35,637 bases of DNA from Clostridiales bacterium (GTDB lineage: Bacteria > Bacillota > Clostridia > Caldicoprobacterales > DTU083). Positions 28,737-35,637 of the stretch are shown piece by piece. A program made the translations under genes and the position numbers. The stretch's first letter is position 1. The number at the start of each line of letters is the position of its first letter. The notes below the pieces were generated by a model. That model was not told where the DNA came from. It searched no databases and saw nothing but the letters and a program-made list of their open reading frames with translations. Location: contig DURK01000010.1 of assembly GCA_012837325.1 (NCBI GenBank), positions 1 to 35,637 on the forward strand. The letters are read 5' to 3'.

Positions 28737-29363
28737 ATGGCAAGAAATTTGGAACCGCAATGCCGTCAGTGCCGCAGAGAAGGCCTGAAGCTGTATCTGA
28801 AAGGCGACAGATGCTATACGGACAAATGCGGCATTACAAGAAAAGCATCCGCTCCGGGACAGCATGGAACCAGCAGAAGAAAGCTCTCGGAATACGGACT
28901 TCAGCTTCGTGAAAAGCAAAAGGTAAGAAGAATTTACGGCGTATTGGAAAAGCAATTCAGCAAATATTTCGATATTGCCGAGAACATGAAGGGTATTACC
29001 GGTGAAAACCTGCTTCAGATTCTGGAAAGAAGACTGGACAATGTAGTATACCGTCTGGGCTTTGCAAGCTCCAGAGCACAGGCAAGGCAGTTTGTCCGGC
29101 ACGGACACATCACCGTTAACGGCAAAAAAGTGAACATACCCTCCTACATCACCGATGTTGGCGAAACCATCGCGGTAAGAGCAAAAAGCGCTTCCGAGGT
29201 GGAACATTTCAAGGCATTAAGAGAGGGAACAGGCCGTGCAGTGGTACCATGGCTGCAGGTTGATTACGAGAAGCTGGAAGGCACACTTGCATCCCTGCCA
29301 TCCAGAGAGGATATCGACATCGAGATCCAAGAGCATCTCATCGTCGAGCTGTACTCCAGATAA
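28737..29363 (+). CDS. rpsD: 30S ribosomal protein S4, zinc-binding type (uS4)
   Basis: S4 nucleates 30S assembly and monitors mRNA entry. The 208-residue product carries the Cys-rich N-terminus of the zinc form: Cys9, Cys12, Cys26 and Cys31. It continues with APGQHG, the S4 RNA-binding domain ([20 protein letters not shown], then [18 protein letters not shown]). TGGAGGTG precedes the ATG. The gene stands in the alpha cluster before rpoA, unlike in Bacillus, where rpsD is elsewhere. Confidence 0.98.
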   Translation: MARNLEPQCRQCRREGLKLYLKGDRCYTDKCGITRKASAPGQHGTSRRKLSEYGLQLREKQKVRRIYGVLEKQFSKYFDIAENMKGITGENLLQILERRLDNVVYRLGFASSRAQARQFVRHGHITVNGKKVNIPSYITDVGETIAVRAKSASEVEHFKALREGTGRAVVPWLQVDYEKLEGTLASLPSREDIDIEIQEHLIVELYSR

Positions 29364-29445
29364 TGCCGTGCAAATGGTATGTTGACCGATTGGGATTGGT
29401 TGCCCTCGAGATAAACGGATCAAAAAGTTATGAGGAGGGTTTGTT

Positions 29446-30393
29446 TTGATAGAAATAGAAAAACCCAAGATTGAGATTGTTGAAATAAGCGAAGACGACC
29501 GATATGGGAAGTTTGTTTTAGAGCCTTTGGAAAGAGGCTTTGGAATCACCATGGGGAACTCCATGCGAAGGGTTTTGCTGTCCTCCTTGCCGGGAGTGGC
29601 AGTCACATCCGTAAAAGTGGATGGAGCGCTTCATGAGTTTACCACCCTTCCGGGCGTAAAGGAAGATTTGGTAGAAATCATACTGAATCTGAAGGAGCTG
29701 GCTTTGGTGATGTCCGGGGATGAGCCCAAGATTATCACCATCAATGCGCAAGGTCCGGGACGGGTTACCGCCGGCGATATCATTGTGGATGCAGATGTGG
29801 AGATTAAAAACCCCGAGCATCACATCGCCACCTTGAACAACGATGCCAGACTGTTCATGGAAATCACCATTGAAAAGGGAAGAGGCTATGTTCCTGCTGA
29901 ACGCAACAAGCATGCAGGACAACCCATTGGTATTATTCCTGTTGATTCCATATTTACTCCCATTCGCAGGGTGAATTACAATGTGGAAAATACCCGTGTA
30001 GGCCAGGTAACCGACTACGACAAGCTGACCCTGGAGGTTTGGACCAACGGTACCATTAAACCGGATGAAGCAACCAGCCTGGCAGCCAAGATTCTGGTGG
30101 AGCACCTGACCCTGTTCATCAACCTGACTGACCATGTCAACGATGTGGAAATCATGGTGGAAAAGGAAGAGGACAAGAAGGAAAAGGTTCTGGAGATGAC
30201 CATCGAGGAGCTGGATCTTTCCGTGCGTTCCTACAACTGCCTGAAGCGTGCAGGGATCAATACCGTGCAGGAGCTGACTCAGAAGACGGAAGAAGAAATG
30301 ATGAAGGTGCGAAACCTGGGGAAAAAGTCTTTGGAGGAAGTTCAGCAGAAGCTGGCTGTATTGAATTTAAGTTTGAAGCAGAACGAAGACTAA
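29446..30393 (+). CDS. rpoA: DNA-directed RNA polymerase subunit alpha
   Basis: Alpha dimers scaffold RNA polymerase assembly and contact promoter DNA and activators. The 315-residue product has the N-terminal domain ([40 protein letters not shown]), a short acidic linker around [10 protein letters not shown], and the C-terminal helix-hairpin-helix domain with [17 protein letters not shown] and [10 protein letters not shown]. Translation starts at TTG 29446 behind GAGGAGGGT. An 82-nt gap separates it from rpsD, without a clear promoter. Confidence 0.98.
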   Translation: MIEIEKPKIEIVEISEDDRYGKFVLEPLERGFGITMGNSMRRVLLSSLPGVAVTSVKVDGALHEFTTLPGVKEDLVEIILNLKELALVMSGDEPKIITINAQGPGRVTAGDIIVDADVEIKNPEHHIATLNNDARLFMEITIEKGRGYVPAERNKHAGQPIGIIPVDSIFTPIRRVNYNVENTRVGQVTDYDKLTLEVWTNGTIKPDEATSLAAKILVEHLTLFINLTDHVNDVEIMVEKEEDKKEKVLEMTIEELDLSVRSYNCLKRAGINTVQELTQKTEEEMMKVRNLGKKSLEEVQQKLAVLNLSLKQNED

Positions 30394-30412
30394 AGGATGA
30401 AGGAGGGAGATT

Positions 30413-30925
30413 ATGCCCGGATACAGGAAATTGGGCAGGGCAAGCGATCAGCGCAGAGCCTTGCTGCGTAACCAGGTTACCAACCTGCTGTGGCATGGCA
30501 AAATTGAAACAACGGAAGCCCGTGCCAAGGAAGTTCGCAGAATTGCTGAAAAGCTGATAACCCTTGCTGTAAATGAATATGATAAGACCGTCAAGGTGAC
30601 CAAGGAAGTCAACAACGAAAAGGGACAGACGGTTACCCTGGAAGTGACCAATGACATGCCGTCCAGACTGCATGCAAGAAGGCGGATGATGGCATATCTC
30701 TATGATATGAAGGAACTGCGTAAGGACGACGAAACCAAAAAGGAATATGCAGAGCGTCTCAGAGAGGTCAAGCATCCTCTGATCGAGAAGATGTTCAACG
30801 AGTACGGACCGAAATACAGAGAAAGAAATGAGAAGCAGGCTTCCGGCGGTGGATATACCAGAATCCTGAAAAAAGGCCCGCGCAGAGGCGACGGAGCGGA
30901 AACCGTCATCATAGAGCTGGTATAA
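30413..30925 (+). CDS. rplQ: 50S ribosomal protein L17 (bL17), with insertions
   Basis: L17 lies near the tunnel exit. The core is clear: [20 protein letters not shown] at the N-terminus, [20 protein letters not shown], and the end [16 protein letters not shown] with VIIELV. At 170 residues it is about 50 longer than the common 115-130-residue form, owing to two inserted segments at about residues 54-84 and 101-121. Similar long forms are known in some Clostridia. It ends the superoperon and is followed by a terminator. Confidence 0.97.
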   Translation: MPGYRKLGRASDQRRALLRNQVTNLLWHGKIETTEARAKEVRRIAEKLITLAVNEYDKTVKVTKEVNNEKGQTVTLEVTNDMPSRLHARRRMMAYLYDMKELRKDDETKKEYAERLREVKHPLIEKMFNEYGPKYRERNEKQASGGGYTRILKKGPRRGDGAETVIIELV

Positions 30926-30951
30926 AAGTATCATCAACTTTTTGAAATAAC

Positions 30952-30998
30952 GGATTAAGTTCATGGGATGATTCGCCTGTAGCTTAATCCATATTTTT
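30952..30998 (+). terminator. Terminator after rplQ
   Basis: GGATTAAG (30952-30959) pairs with CTTAATCC (30983-30990) around a 23-nt loop, followed by ATATTTTTTT. The long loop is unusual, but the stem and T run are clear. It closes the superoperon. Confidence 0.78.
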
Positions 30999-31109
30999 TT
31001 ATAACCCCTGGCTGGCTTGAATGAAAAGTCAGCACAATGAGGTTACGATGGCAGGCAGTTTGGTTATGAATAGAGGAAATCAAGCACGCGGGAGAGGGCA
31101 GTAACAAGT

Positions 31110-31943
31110 ATGAAACCCATTATTCAGGTGAAAGACGTCTATTATAAATATACAAACCAACAGGATGAGCTGACCGCAGCCCTGGACGGCGTATCCCTTT
31201 CCATCCATGAAGGAGAGTTTGTTGCCATTATCGGACACAACGGATCGGGAAAGTCCACCCTGGCCAAGCATTTCAATGCCTTGCTGCAGCCTGCTTCCGG
31301 CGATGTCTATGTCAAGGGCATGAACACCAAGGATGAAGAGCAGGTATGGAGTATCCGCCAAGTAGCAGGCATGGTGTTCCAGAATCCGGATAATCAGCTG
31401 GTGGCTACCATTGTAGAGGAGGATGTCGCTTTTGGCCCGGAGAACCTGGGTCTGCCCCCCGGTGAGATCCGCCTGAGAGTCGATCGGGCACTGGAATCCG
31501 TCAGAATGTCGGATTTTGCACAGTCTGCTCCCCATTATTTATCCGGCGGTCAAAAGCAGCGCATTGCGATTGCAGGGGTGATTGCCATGCGCCCTGAGAT
31601 CATCATATTGGATGAACCCACAGCCATGCTGGATCCTTCCGGCCGCAAAGAGGTCATGGATACCGTTCATTATCTGAACAAAAATGAGGGAATTACCATC
31701 GTCCATATTACACACTTCATGGAAGAGGCAATTCAAGCCGACCGTGTGGTGGTCATGGAGGAAGGAAAGATTATTCTGGACGGTCCGCCCAGAGAAGTAT
31801 TTCGTCAGGTTGAAACCCTGAAGCAAATCGGCCTGGACGTTCCACAGGTGGTGGAATTGGCTTTTGATCTGAACAGGGAGGGCTTTTCCATACCGGGCGA
31901 TCCAATCAACATAGAAGAGATGGTGAATATACTATGCCGGTAA
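31110..31943 (+). CDS. ecfA1: ECF transporter ATPase EcfA1 (energy-coupling factor)
   Basis: One of two ATPases of the group II ECF transporter, which powers uptake of vitamins and trace nutrients through exchangeable S components. The 277-residue product has Walker [10 protein letters not shown] (42-50), the Q-loop Gln91, signature LSGGQKQR (144-151), Walker B with Asp168 and catalytic Glu169 ([10 protein letters not shown]), and the switch His202. GGAGAGGG lies about 11 nt before the ATG. No clear promoter was found in the 184-nt gap after rplQ. It overlaps ecfA2 by 10 nt; no S component is encoded nearby. Confidence 0.95.
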   Translation: MKPIIQVKDVYYKYTNQQDELTAALDGVSLSIHEGEFVAIIGHNGSGKSTLAKHFNALLQPASGDVYVKGMNTKDEEQVWSIRQVAGMVFQNPDNQLVATIVEEDVAFGPENLGLPPGEIRLRVDRALESVRMSDFAQSAPHYLSGGQKQRIAIAGVIAMRPEIIILDEPTAMLDPSGRKEVMDTVHYLNKNEGITIVHITHFMEEAIQADRVVVMEEGKIILDGPPREVFRQVETLKQIGLDVPQVVELAFDLNREGFSIPGDPINIEEMVNILCR

Positions 31944-32797
31944 AGATGGAAAAAGTAACCCATATCTATATGCAGGGGGGGCCCTTTGAGGCTACAGCCA
32001 TATTTGACGTGGATCTGGAAATACAGGATGGAGAGTTCCTCGGTCTGATCGGACACACCGGATCCGGAAAGTCCACATTGATTCAGCACCTGAATGGTCT
32101 GCTGAAGCCGACCCAGGGCACCGTGATCGTCAACGAAACCCGGATTGACAAGGACAGTAAAAATTTAAAATCGGTTCGCCAGCAGGTGGGCCTGGTCTTC
32201 CAGTATCCCGAGCATCAGCTTTTTGAAGAGACTGTGGAAAAGGACATTGCCTTCGGCCCAAAAAACCTGGGACTGCCTCAGGAAGAAGTAAACAACCGGG
32301 TGAGAGAAGCACTTCAATTGGTCGGCCTGCCCTTTGATGAAATCAAGGATCGTTCGCCCTTTGAATTAAGCGGAGGTCAGCGGCGCAGGGTAGCCATTGC
32401 CGGTGTTTTGGCCATGAAGCCTGATATCCTGATACTGGATGAGCCTACGGCCGGCTTGGATCCCAGAGGCCGCGAAGAAATCTTCAGCGAAATCCAGACC
32501 CTGCACCGGGAAAAGAAATTTACCATTGTGCTGGTTTCCCACAGCATGGAGGATGTCGCAAGGCTGGTTGACAGAATTATTGTCATGAACAAGGGACAGG
32601 TGGCTTTAACCGGCACACCAAAGGAAGTGTTCGCCCGCGCTGACGAATTAAAGCAAATGGGGCTGGATGTTCCGCAAATCACCAGTCTTATGACAAGGCT
32701 CAGGGAAAGGGGTATGGATGTACCCACAGATATCTATACCCTAGAGCAGGCCAAGGATGTGCTGAGGAAGGTACTGGAGGGAAGAAGACATGCTTAA
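31934..32797 (+). CDS. ecfA2: ECF transporter ATPase EcfA2 (energy-coupling factor)
   Basis: The second ATPase of the ECF module, forming a heterodimer with EcfA1. The 287-residue product has Walker [10 protein letters not shown] (40-48), the Q-loop Gln90, signature LSGGQRRR (145-152), Walker B with Asp169 and Glu170 ([10 protein letters not shown]), and the switch His203. It starts within the end of ecfA1 and its own end overlaps ecfT by 8 nt, so the three proteins are likely made in fixed ratio. N-terminal [14 protein letters not shown] is typical for EcfA2. Confidence 0.95.
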   Translation: MPVKMEKVTHIYMQGGPFEATAIFDVDLEIQDGEFLGLIGHTGSGKSTLIQHLNGLLKPTQGTVIVNETRIDKDSKNLKSVRQQVGLVFQYPEHQLFEETVEKDIAFGPKNLGLPQEEVNNRVREALQLVGLPFDEIKDRSPFELSGGQRRRVAIAGVLAMKPDILILDEPTAGLDPRGREEIFSEIQTLHREKKFTIVLVSHSMEDVARLVDRIIVMNKGQVALTGTPKEVFARADELKQMGLDVPQITSLMTRLRERGMDVPTDIYTLEQAKDVLRKVLEGRRHA

Positions 32798-33590
32798 GGA
32801 TATCACCATCGGTCAATACTATCCATCGGATTCCCCCATTCATCGATTGGATCCCAGGACCAAGCTGGTTATCACCTTTTTGTTTATTGTCATTATTTTT
32901 TTTGTACGCTATTACTCCGGATATTTGTTTATCCTGGCCTTTATGGCCCTTACCATCGCATTCTCCAAAATACCATTCAAATATATCCTGAAGGGTCTCA
33001 AGCCTCTGCTGTTTATCATTTTGCTGACCTTTTTCATCAATATTTTCTTTACCCCGGGCGAGACCACGCTGTTTACCTTCTGGTTTGTCCGGGTAACGGA
33101 GGAAGGGCTCAGACAAGGCTTGTTTATGACCTTGAGACTGGTGTTTCTGGTAACGGGCACCTCCCTTTTGACCTTGACGACCTCGCCCATTGCCCTGACC
33201 GATGGAATCGAACTGCTGCTGAAGCCCCTGACAGCCATCCGCTTTCCATCCCATGAGCTGGCTATGATGATGACCATCGCCCTTCGGTTTATCCCCACTC
33301 TGCTGGAGGAAACGGATAAGATCATGAAGGCCCAGATGGCGAGAGGTGCGGATTTTGAAAGCGGCAACCTGATTCAGAGGGCCAAATCCTTGATCCCTTT
33401 GCTGGTTCCCCTGTTCATCAGTGCCTTTCGCAGAGCAGACGAGCTGGCTATGGCTATGGAAGCCCGCTGTTATCGGGGAGGGGACAGCCGAACCCGCATG
33501 AAGGTGTTAACCATGGGGTCACTTGATCTTGCAGCTTTTGCCGTTACCGCAGCCATGATTGCGTCAGTGCTTTTGAATACCTATTTATAA
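32790..33590 (+). CDS. ecfT: ECF transporter transmembrane subunit EcfT
   Basis: EcfT is the membrane scaffold that links the ATPase pair to the S component. The 266-residue product begins GQYYPSDSPIHRLDPRTKL, has hydrophobic segments at about 26-58, 70-90, 112-130 and 244-262, and a cytoplasmic coupling region with two Ala-Arg motifs: ARG at 184-186 and ARC at 225-227 (EARCYRGG). The Cys in the second motif replaces the Gly of some relatives but is frequent in Firmicutes. truA follows after 14 nt. Confidence 0.95.
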   Translation: MLKDITIGQYYPSDSPIHRLDPRTKLVITFLFIVIIFFVRYYSGYLFILAFMALTIAFSKIPFKYILKGLKPLLFIILLTFFINIFFTPGETTLFTFWFVRVTEEGLRQGLFMTLRLVFLVTGTSLLTLTTSPIALTDGIELLLKPLTAIRFPSHELAMMMTIALRFIPTLLEETDKIMKAQMARGADFESGNLIQRAKSLIPLLVPLFISAFRRADELAMAMEARCYRGGDSRTRMKVLTMGSLDLAAFAVTAAMIASVLLNTYL

Positions 33591-33604
33591 GCGGTGGGTA
33601 GAAT

Positions 33605-34426
33605 ATGAAAAACATCAGGCTGATAATTGAATATGACGGTTCCCGGTATGCAGGCTGGCAGAGGCAGAAAAATGCCGTCACCGTGCAGCAGAAGCTGGAG
33701 GAAGCGCTGGAAAAGCTCACCGGTGAAGAGGTGCGTGTGATCGGATCCGGCCGCACCGACAGCGGTGTCCATGCCCGGGGTCAGACAGCCAATTTTGTTA
33801 CCGGCTCCAGGATCCCGCCGGAGCGCTTCAGCTATGCGTTGAACTGCCTGCTGCCCCGTGACATTCGTGTAACGGCCTCCGATGAGGTGAGCATGGAGTT
33901 TCATGCCCAGTTTTCTGCAACAGCCAAGACATACCGTTACTCCATGGTAGTCAGCCCTCATGGAACCGCCATAGGCTGGCAGTACTACCATACTGTTTAT
34001 ACCCCATTGGATGTTCAAGCCATGATGCAGGCAGCGGAGCACTTCAAGGGAACCCATGATTTTGCAGCCTTTATGGCTGCCGGTTCGCCTGTTCGATCCA
34101 CAGTACGAACGATTTTTCATTCCCGCATAGAGCAGGAAGGCAGCTTCATTCATTACGTGGTAACGGGCAACGGATTTTTATATAACATGGTCCGGATCAT
34201 GGCAGGCACGTTGATTGAGGTGGGCAAAGGGAAGATCCAGCCTTCCAGAATTCCGGAAATTCTGGCATCCAGAGACAGGGTACAGGCCGGATTTACCGCT
34301 CCGCCGGAAGGTCTGTTTCTGGAAGAGGTCTTTTATGAAAACCCGCCCGATGAGTACGTCAGGCATGCCGGAAAGGTTGATGTTTCAAGGAAAAAACACC
34401 TTGACACACCGGGCGGCATGTATTAA
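33605..34426 (+). CDS. truA: tRNA pseudouridine(38-40) synthase TruA
   Basis: TruA makes pseudouridine at positions 38-40 of the tRNA anticodon arm. The 273-residue product has the catalytic Asp52 in GSGRTDSGVHARGQ, preceded by YDGSRYAGWQRQ, and the C-terminal GNGFLYNMVRIMAGTLIEVG motif. It lies in the ECF unit, as in many Firmicutes. The last 30 codons contain the promoter for rplM-rpsI, so the two signals overlap on the same DNA. Confidence 0.97.
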   Translation: MKNIRLIIEYDGSRYAGWQRQKNAVTVQQKLEEALEKLTGEEVRVIGSGRTDSGVHARGQTANFVTGSRIPPERFSYALNCLLPRDIRVTASDEVSMEFHAQFSATAKTYRYSMVVSPHGTAIGWQYYHTVYTPLDVQAMMQAAEHFKGTHDFAAFMAAGSPVRSTVRTIFHSRIEQEGSFIHYVVTGNGFLYNMVRIMAGTLIEVGKGKIQPSRIPEILASRDRVQAGFTAPPEGLFLEEVFYENPPDEYVRHAGKVDVSRKKHLDTPGGMY

Positions 34427-34429
34427 AAT
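34401..34429 (+). promoter_or_regulatory. Promoter of rplM-rpsI inside the truA 3' end
   Basis: A perfect TTGACA (34401-34406), a 17-nt spacer and TAAAAT (34424-34429) overlap the last codons and the stop of truA. Transcription would begin near 34436. Confidence 0.82.
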
Positions 34430-34435
34430 TAAGCT

Positions 34436-34527
34436 TAGTGTCAATTAAGATCCACTAGCCCCGGATCTTTACTGATAGAGGAAACGGAACAATACAGTTA
34501 TTTTGAAGTTGATTGGAGGGAACATCG
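34436..34527 (+). promoter_or_regulatory. Leader of rplM, possible L13 leader
   Basis: In this leader of about 90 nt, AAGATCC (34447-34453) pairs with GGATCTT (34463-34469) around a 9-nt loop; no T run follows. An L13 leader element is known in front of rplM in Bacillus and relatives. The position fits, but I could not match a family consensus by eye, so the assignment is tentative. Confidence 0.4.
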
Positions 34528-34956
34528 ATGAAGACCTACATGGCCAATTCCAATACCGTAGAGCGCAAATGGTATGTAGTGGACGCCAAAGGGAAAACCC
34601 TGGGACGGCTTTCATCTGAAATTGCAAAAATCCTGAGAGGAAAACACAAACCCACTTATACTCCCCATGTGGATACCGGTGATTTTGTCATCGTTGTCAA
34701 TGCCGAGTTGGTAGAGGTTACCGGCAAGAAGGCAGACCAGAAGCTATATAGAAGACATTCTTCATACCCCGGCGGTTTGAAGGAAACCACCTTCAGCGAA
34801 TTGATCGAGAAAAAGCCCACAGAAGTCATTTACAAGGCAGTCAAGGGGATGCTGCCCCACAACAGTCTGGGCAGAAGCATGCTCAAGAAACTAAAGGTCT
34901 ATGCAGGTCCGGCTCACAAGCATGAAGCACAGCAGCCGGAATTGCTGGAACTGTAA
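34528..34956 (+). CDS. rplM: 50S ribosomal protein L13 (uL13)
   Basis: L13 is an early assembly protein of the large subunit. The 142-residue product begins [20 protein letters not shown], with [20 protein letters not shown] and the C-terminal [19 protein letters not shown]. The frame extends back to 34513, but the ATG at 34528 follows TTGGAGGG at good spacing and gives the standard start. It forms the usual pair with rpsI, 28 nt downstream. Confidence 0.98.
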   Translation: MKTYMANSNTVERKWYVVDAKGKTLGRLSSEIAKILRGKHKPTYTPHVDTGDFVIVVNAELVEVTGKKADQKLYRRHSSYPGGLKETTFSELIEKKPTEVIYKAVKGMLPHNSLGRSMLKKLKVYAGPAHKHEAQQPELLEL

Positions 34957-34984
34957 AGTGCACGAAAGGAGGAAGAAGAAAAGA

Positions 34985-35377
34985 ATGGCCAAAGTACAAT
35001 ATTTTGGAACAGGAAGAAGAAAGAAATCCATTGCCAGGGTACGACTGGTTCCCGGTGAAGGCAATTTTATCATCAACAAAAGAGACATTGAAGACTATTT
35101 CGGGCTGGAGACCTTAAAGGTGATTGCCCGTCAGCCGCTGGTTCTCACTGAAACACTGGGTAAGTTTGATGTCTTGGTCAATGTACATGGCGGCGGATTT
35201 ACAGGCCAGGCAGGTGCAATCCGTCATGGTATCTCCCGTGCACTGATTAAGGCAGACGAAGAGCTGCGACCCATGCTCAAGAAAGCCGGTTATCTCACTC
35301 GTGACCCAAGAATGAAGGAGAGGAAGAAGTACGGCCTCAAGGCTGCACGTCGTGCTCCGCAGTTCAGCAAGCGCTGA
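34985..35377 (+). CDS. rpsI: 30S ribosomal protein S9 (uS9)
   Basis: S9 lies in the 30S head, its C-terminal tail reaching P-site tRNA. The 130-residue product begins [19 protein letters not shown] and ends [13 protein letters not shown], the invariant tail. The frame is open upstream inside rplM, but the ATG at 34985 follows AAAGGAGG. It is the last certain gene of the window and is closed by a strong terminator. Confidence 0.98.
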   Translation: MAKVQYFGTGRRKKSIARVRLVPGEGNFIINKRDIEDYFGLETLKVIARQPLVLTETLGKFDVLVNVHGGGFTGQAGAIRHGISRALIKADEELRPMLKKAGYLTRDPRMKERKKYGLKAARRAPQFSKR

Positions 35378-35395
35378 TCTCGAGTCGAAATCATC

Positions 35396-35432
35396 AAAAA
35401 ACCCTGGAATCTCAACGGTTTCAGGGTTTTTT
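35396..35432 (+). terminator. Terminator after rpsI, possibly bidirectional
   Basis: ACCCTG (35401-35406), extended by GAA against TTT, pairs with CAGGGT (35422-35427); a run of A lies on the left and a run of T on the right. The symmetry would allow termination from both directions. Confidence 0.88.
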
Positions 35433-35488
35433 CATGCCCAGAAATCTTTGATGGTTTTTCATGGCGTTCCATGGTTTTCGACCGATTT

Positions 35489-35550
35489 TTTATAGTTAAC
35501 GAGGGGCTAACCGCCGTTTTTTGGGCCTTTATAGTTAACAAATGGGCTAA
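35489..35550 (+). repeat. Short tandem direct repeat past rpsI
   Basis: The 12-mer TTTATAGTTAAC occurs at 35489-35500 and again at 35528-35539, each followed after 3-5 nt by GGGCTAA (35504-35510 and 35544-35550). The copies are 39 bp apart. The rest of the interval differs. No CRISPR-like array is present with only two copies. Function unknown. Confidence 0.7.
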
Positions 35551-35567
35551 ATGAGGGAGAGCAAAAA

Positions 35568-35637
35568 GTGCGTTTTCAGTGGATTGAAGGGCGGCATGTC
35601 TCCTTCCCCAAAAACGGTTTTATCCCCCTTTCCATGC
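35568..35637 (+). CDS. Possible 5' end of an unidentified gene, cut by the window
   Basis: A GTG at 35568 stands 6-7 nt behind a good ribosome binding site, GAGGGAGAG (35553-35561), and the frame stays open for 23 codons to the window end, starting MRFQWIEGRHVSF. I recognise no family. The frame of the ATG at 35551 is also open to the end, so the choice is uncertain and the call could be chance. Confidence 0.22.
   Translation, partial: MRFQWIEGRHVSFPKNGFIPLSM

Noticed and set aside
29364-29445. Possible internal promoter before rpoA (TTGACC at 29382-29387)
   Set aside because: No -10-like sequence at 16-18 nt spacing; the gap shows nothing else certain.
30999-31109. Promoter for ecfA1
   Set aside because: Only weak matches (for example TTACGA with TATGAA) were seen; not good enough to call. 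The unit may depend on read-through or an atypical promoter.
35290-35541. Minus-strand frame of about 83 codons across the rpsI terminator
   Set aside because: It runs through the terminator stem and into the rpsI end; repeated Lys/Glu/His segments merely reflect the ATGGTTTT repeats.
35489-35550. CRISPR array
   Set aside because: Only two short copies, imperfect beyond 12 bp, and no cas genes nearby.

Overview
The window is a single, gap-free chromosomal block of the core transcription and translation machinery of a low-GC-lineage Gram-positive bacterium, most likely a member of the Clostridia (Bacillota). All genes lie on the + strand. The assignment rests on gene order (rpmG-secE-nusG-rplKA-rplJL-rpoBC-str-S10-spc-alpha, then ecfA1-ecfA2-ecfT-truA-rplM-rpsI), strong AGGAGG ribosome binding sites, zinc-binding versions of S14, S4, L33 and L36, and a small KOW-domain (L14e-like) gene between map and infA. 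The base composition looks moderate, near half GC. I cannot name a genus from the sequence alone.

Layout by likely transcription unit. (1) 1-2197: the 3' end of rpmG, then secE, nusG, rplK and rplA, with an L1-type mRNA site between rplK and rplA. (2) 2228-3450: a promoter, an L10-type leader with attenuator, rplJ and rplL, and a strong terminator. (3) 3495-11105: a separate promoter with a leader of about 220 nt, then rpoB and rpoC. (4) 11124-15695: a very good promoter, a leader with a 10-bp GC-rich hairpin, then rpsL, rpsG, fusA and tuf, ending in a hairpin. (5) 15716-30998: a promoter and an untranslated leader of roughly 235 nt, then the fused S10-spc-alpha superoperon from rpsJ to rplQ with secY, map, the KOW gene, infA, rpmJ and rpoA, ending in a terminator. 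(6) 31110-34426: the ECF-transporter energising module ecfA1-ecfA2-ecfT with truA, translationally coupled. (7) 34401-35432: a promoter inside the 3' end of truA, a short leader, rplM and rpsI, and a terminator that looks bidirectional. The last 200 bases hold no certain gene; they carry a short tandem repeat and perhaps the start of another gene.

The genes form one growth-rate-controlled set: ribosomal proteins, RNA polymerase alpha, beta and beta', elongation and initiation factors, the Sec channel (secY, secE), methionine aminopeptidase, and a vitamin-uptake energiser. The conserved genes show no frameshift or truncation other than the window edge at rpmG.

I found no convincing new multi-gene system. 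The points worth a second look are regulatory or concern lineage differences: a likely mimic of the 23S rRNA L1 site, an L10 leader with a visible antiterminator/terminator switch, three less well explained leaders (rpoB, rpsL, rpsJ), a strongly acidic RpoB tail, the absence of adk and of an L7Ae-like gene from their usual places, insertions in L17, and a tandem repeat just past rpsI.
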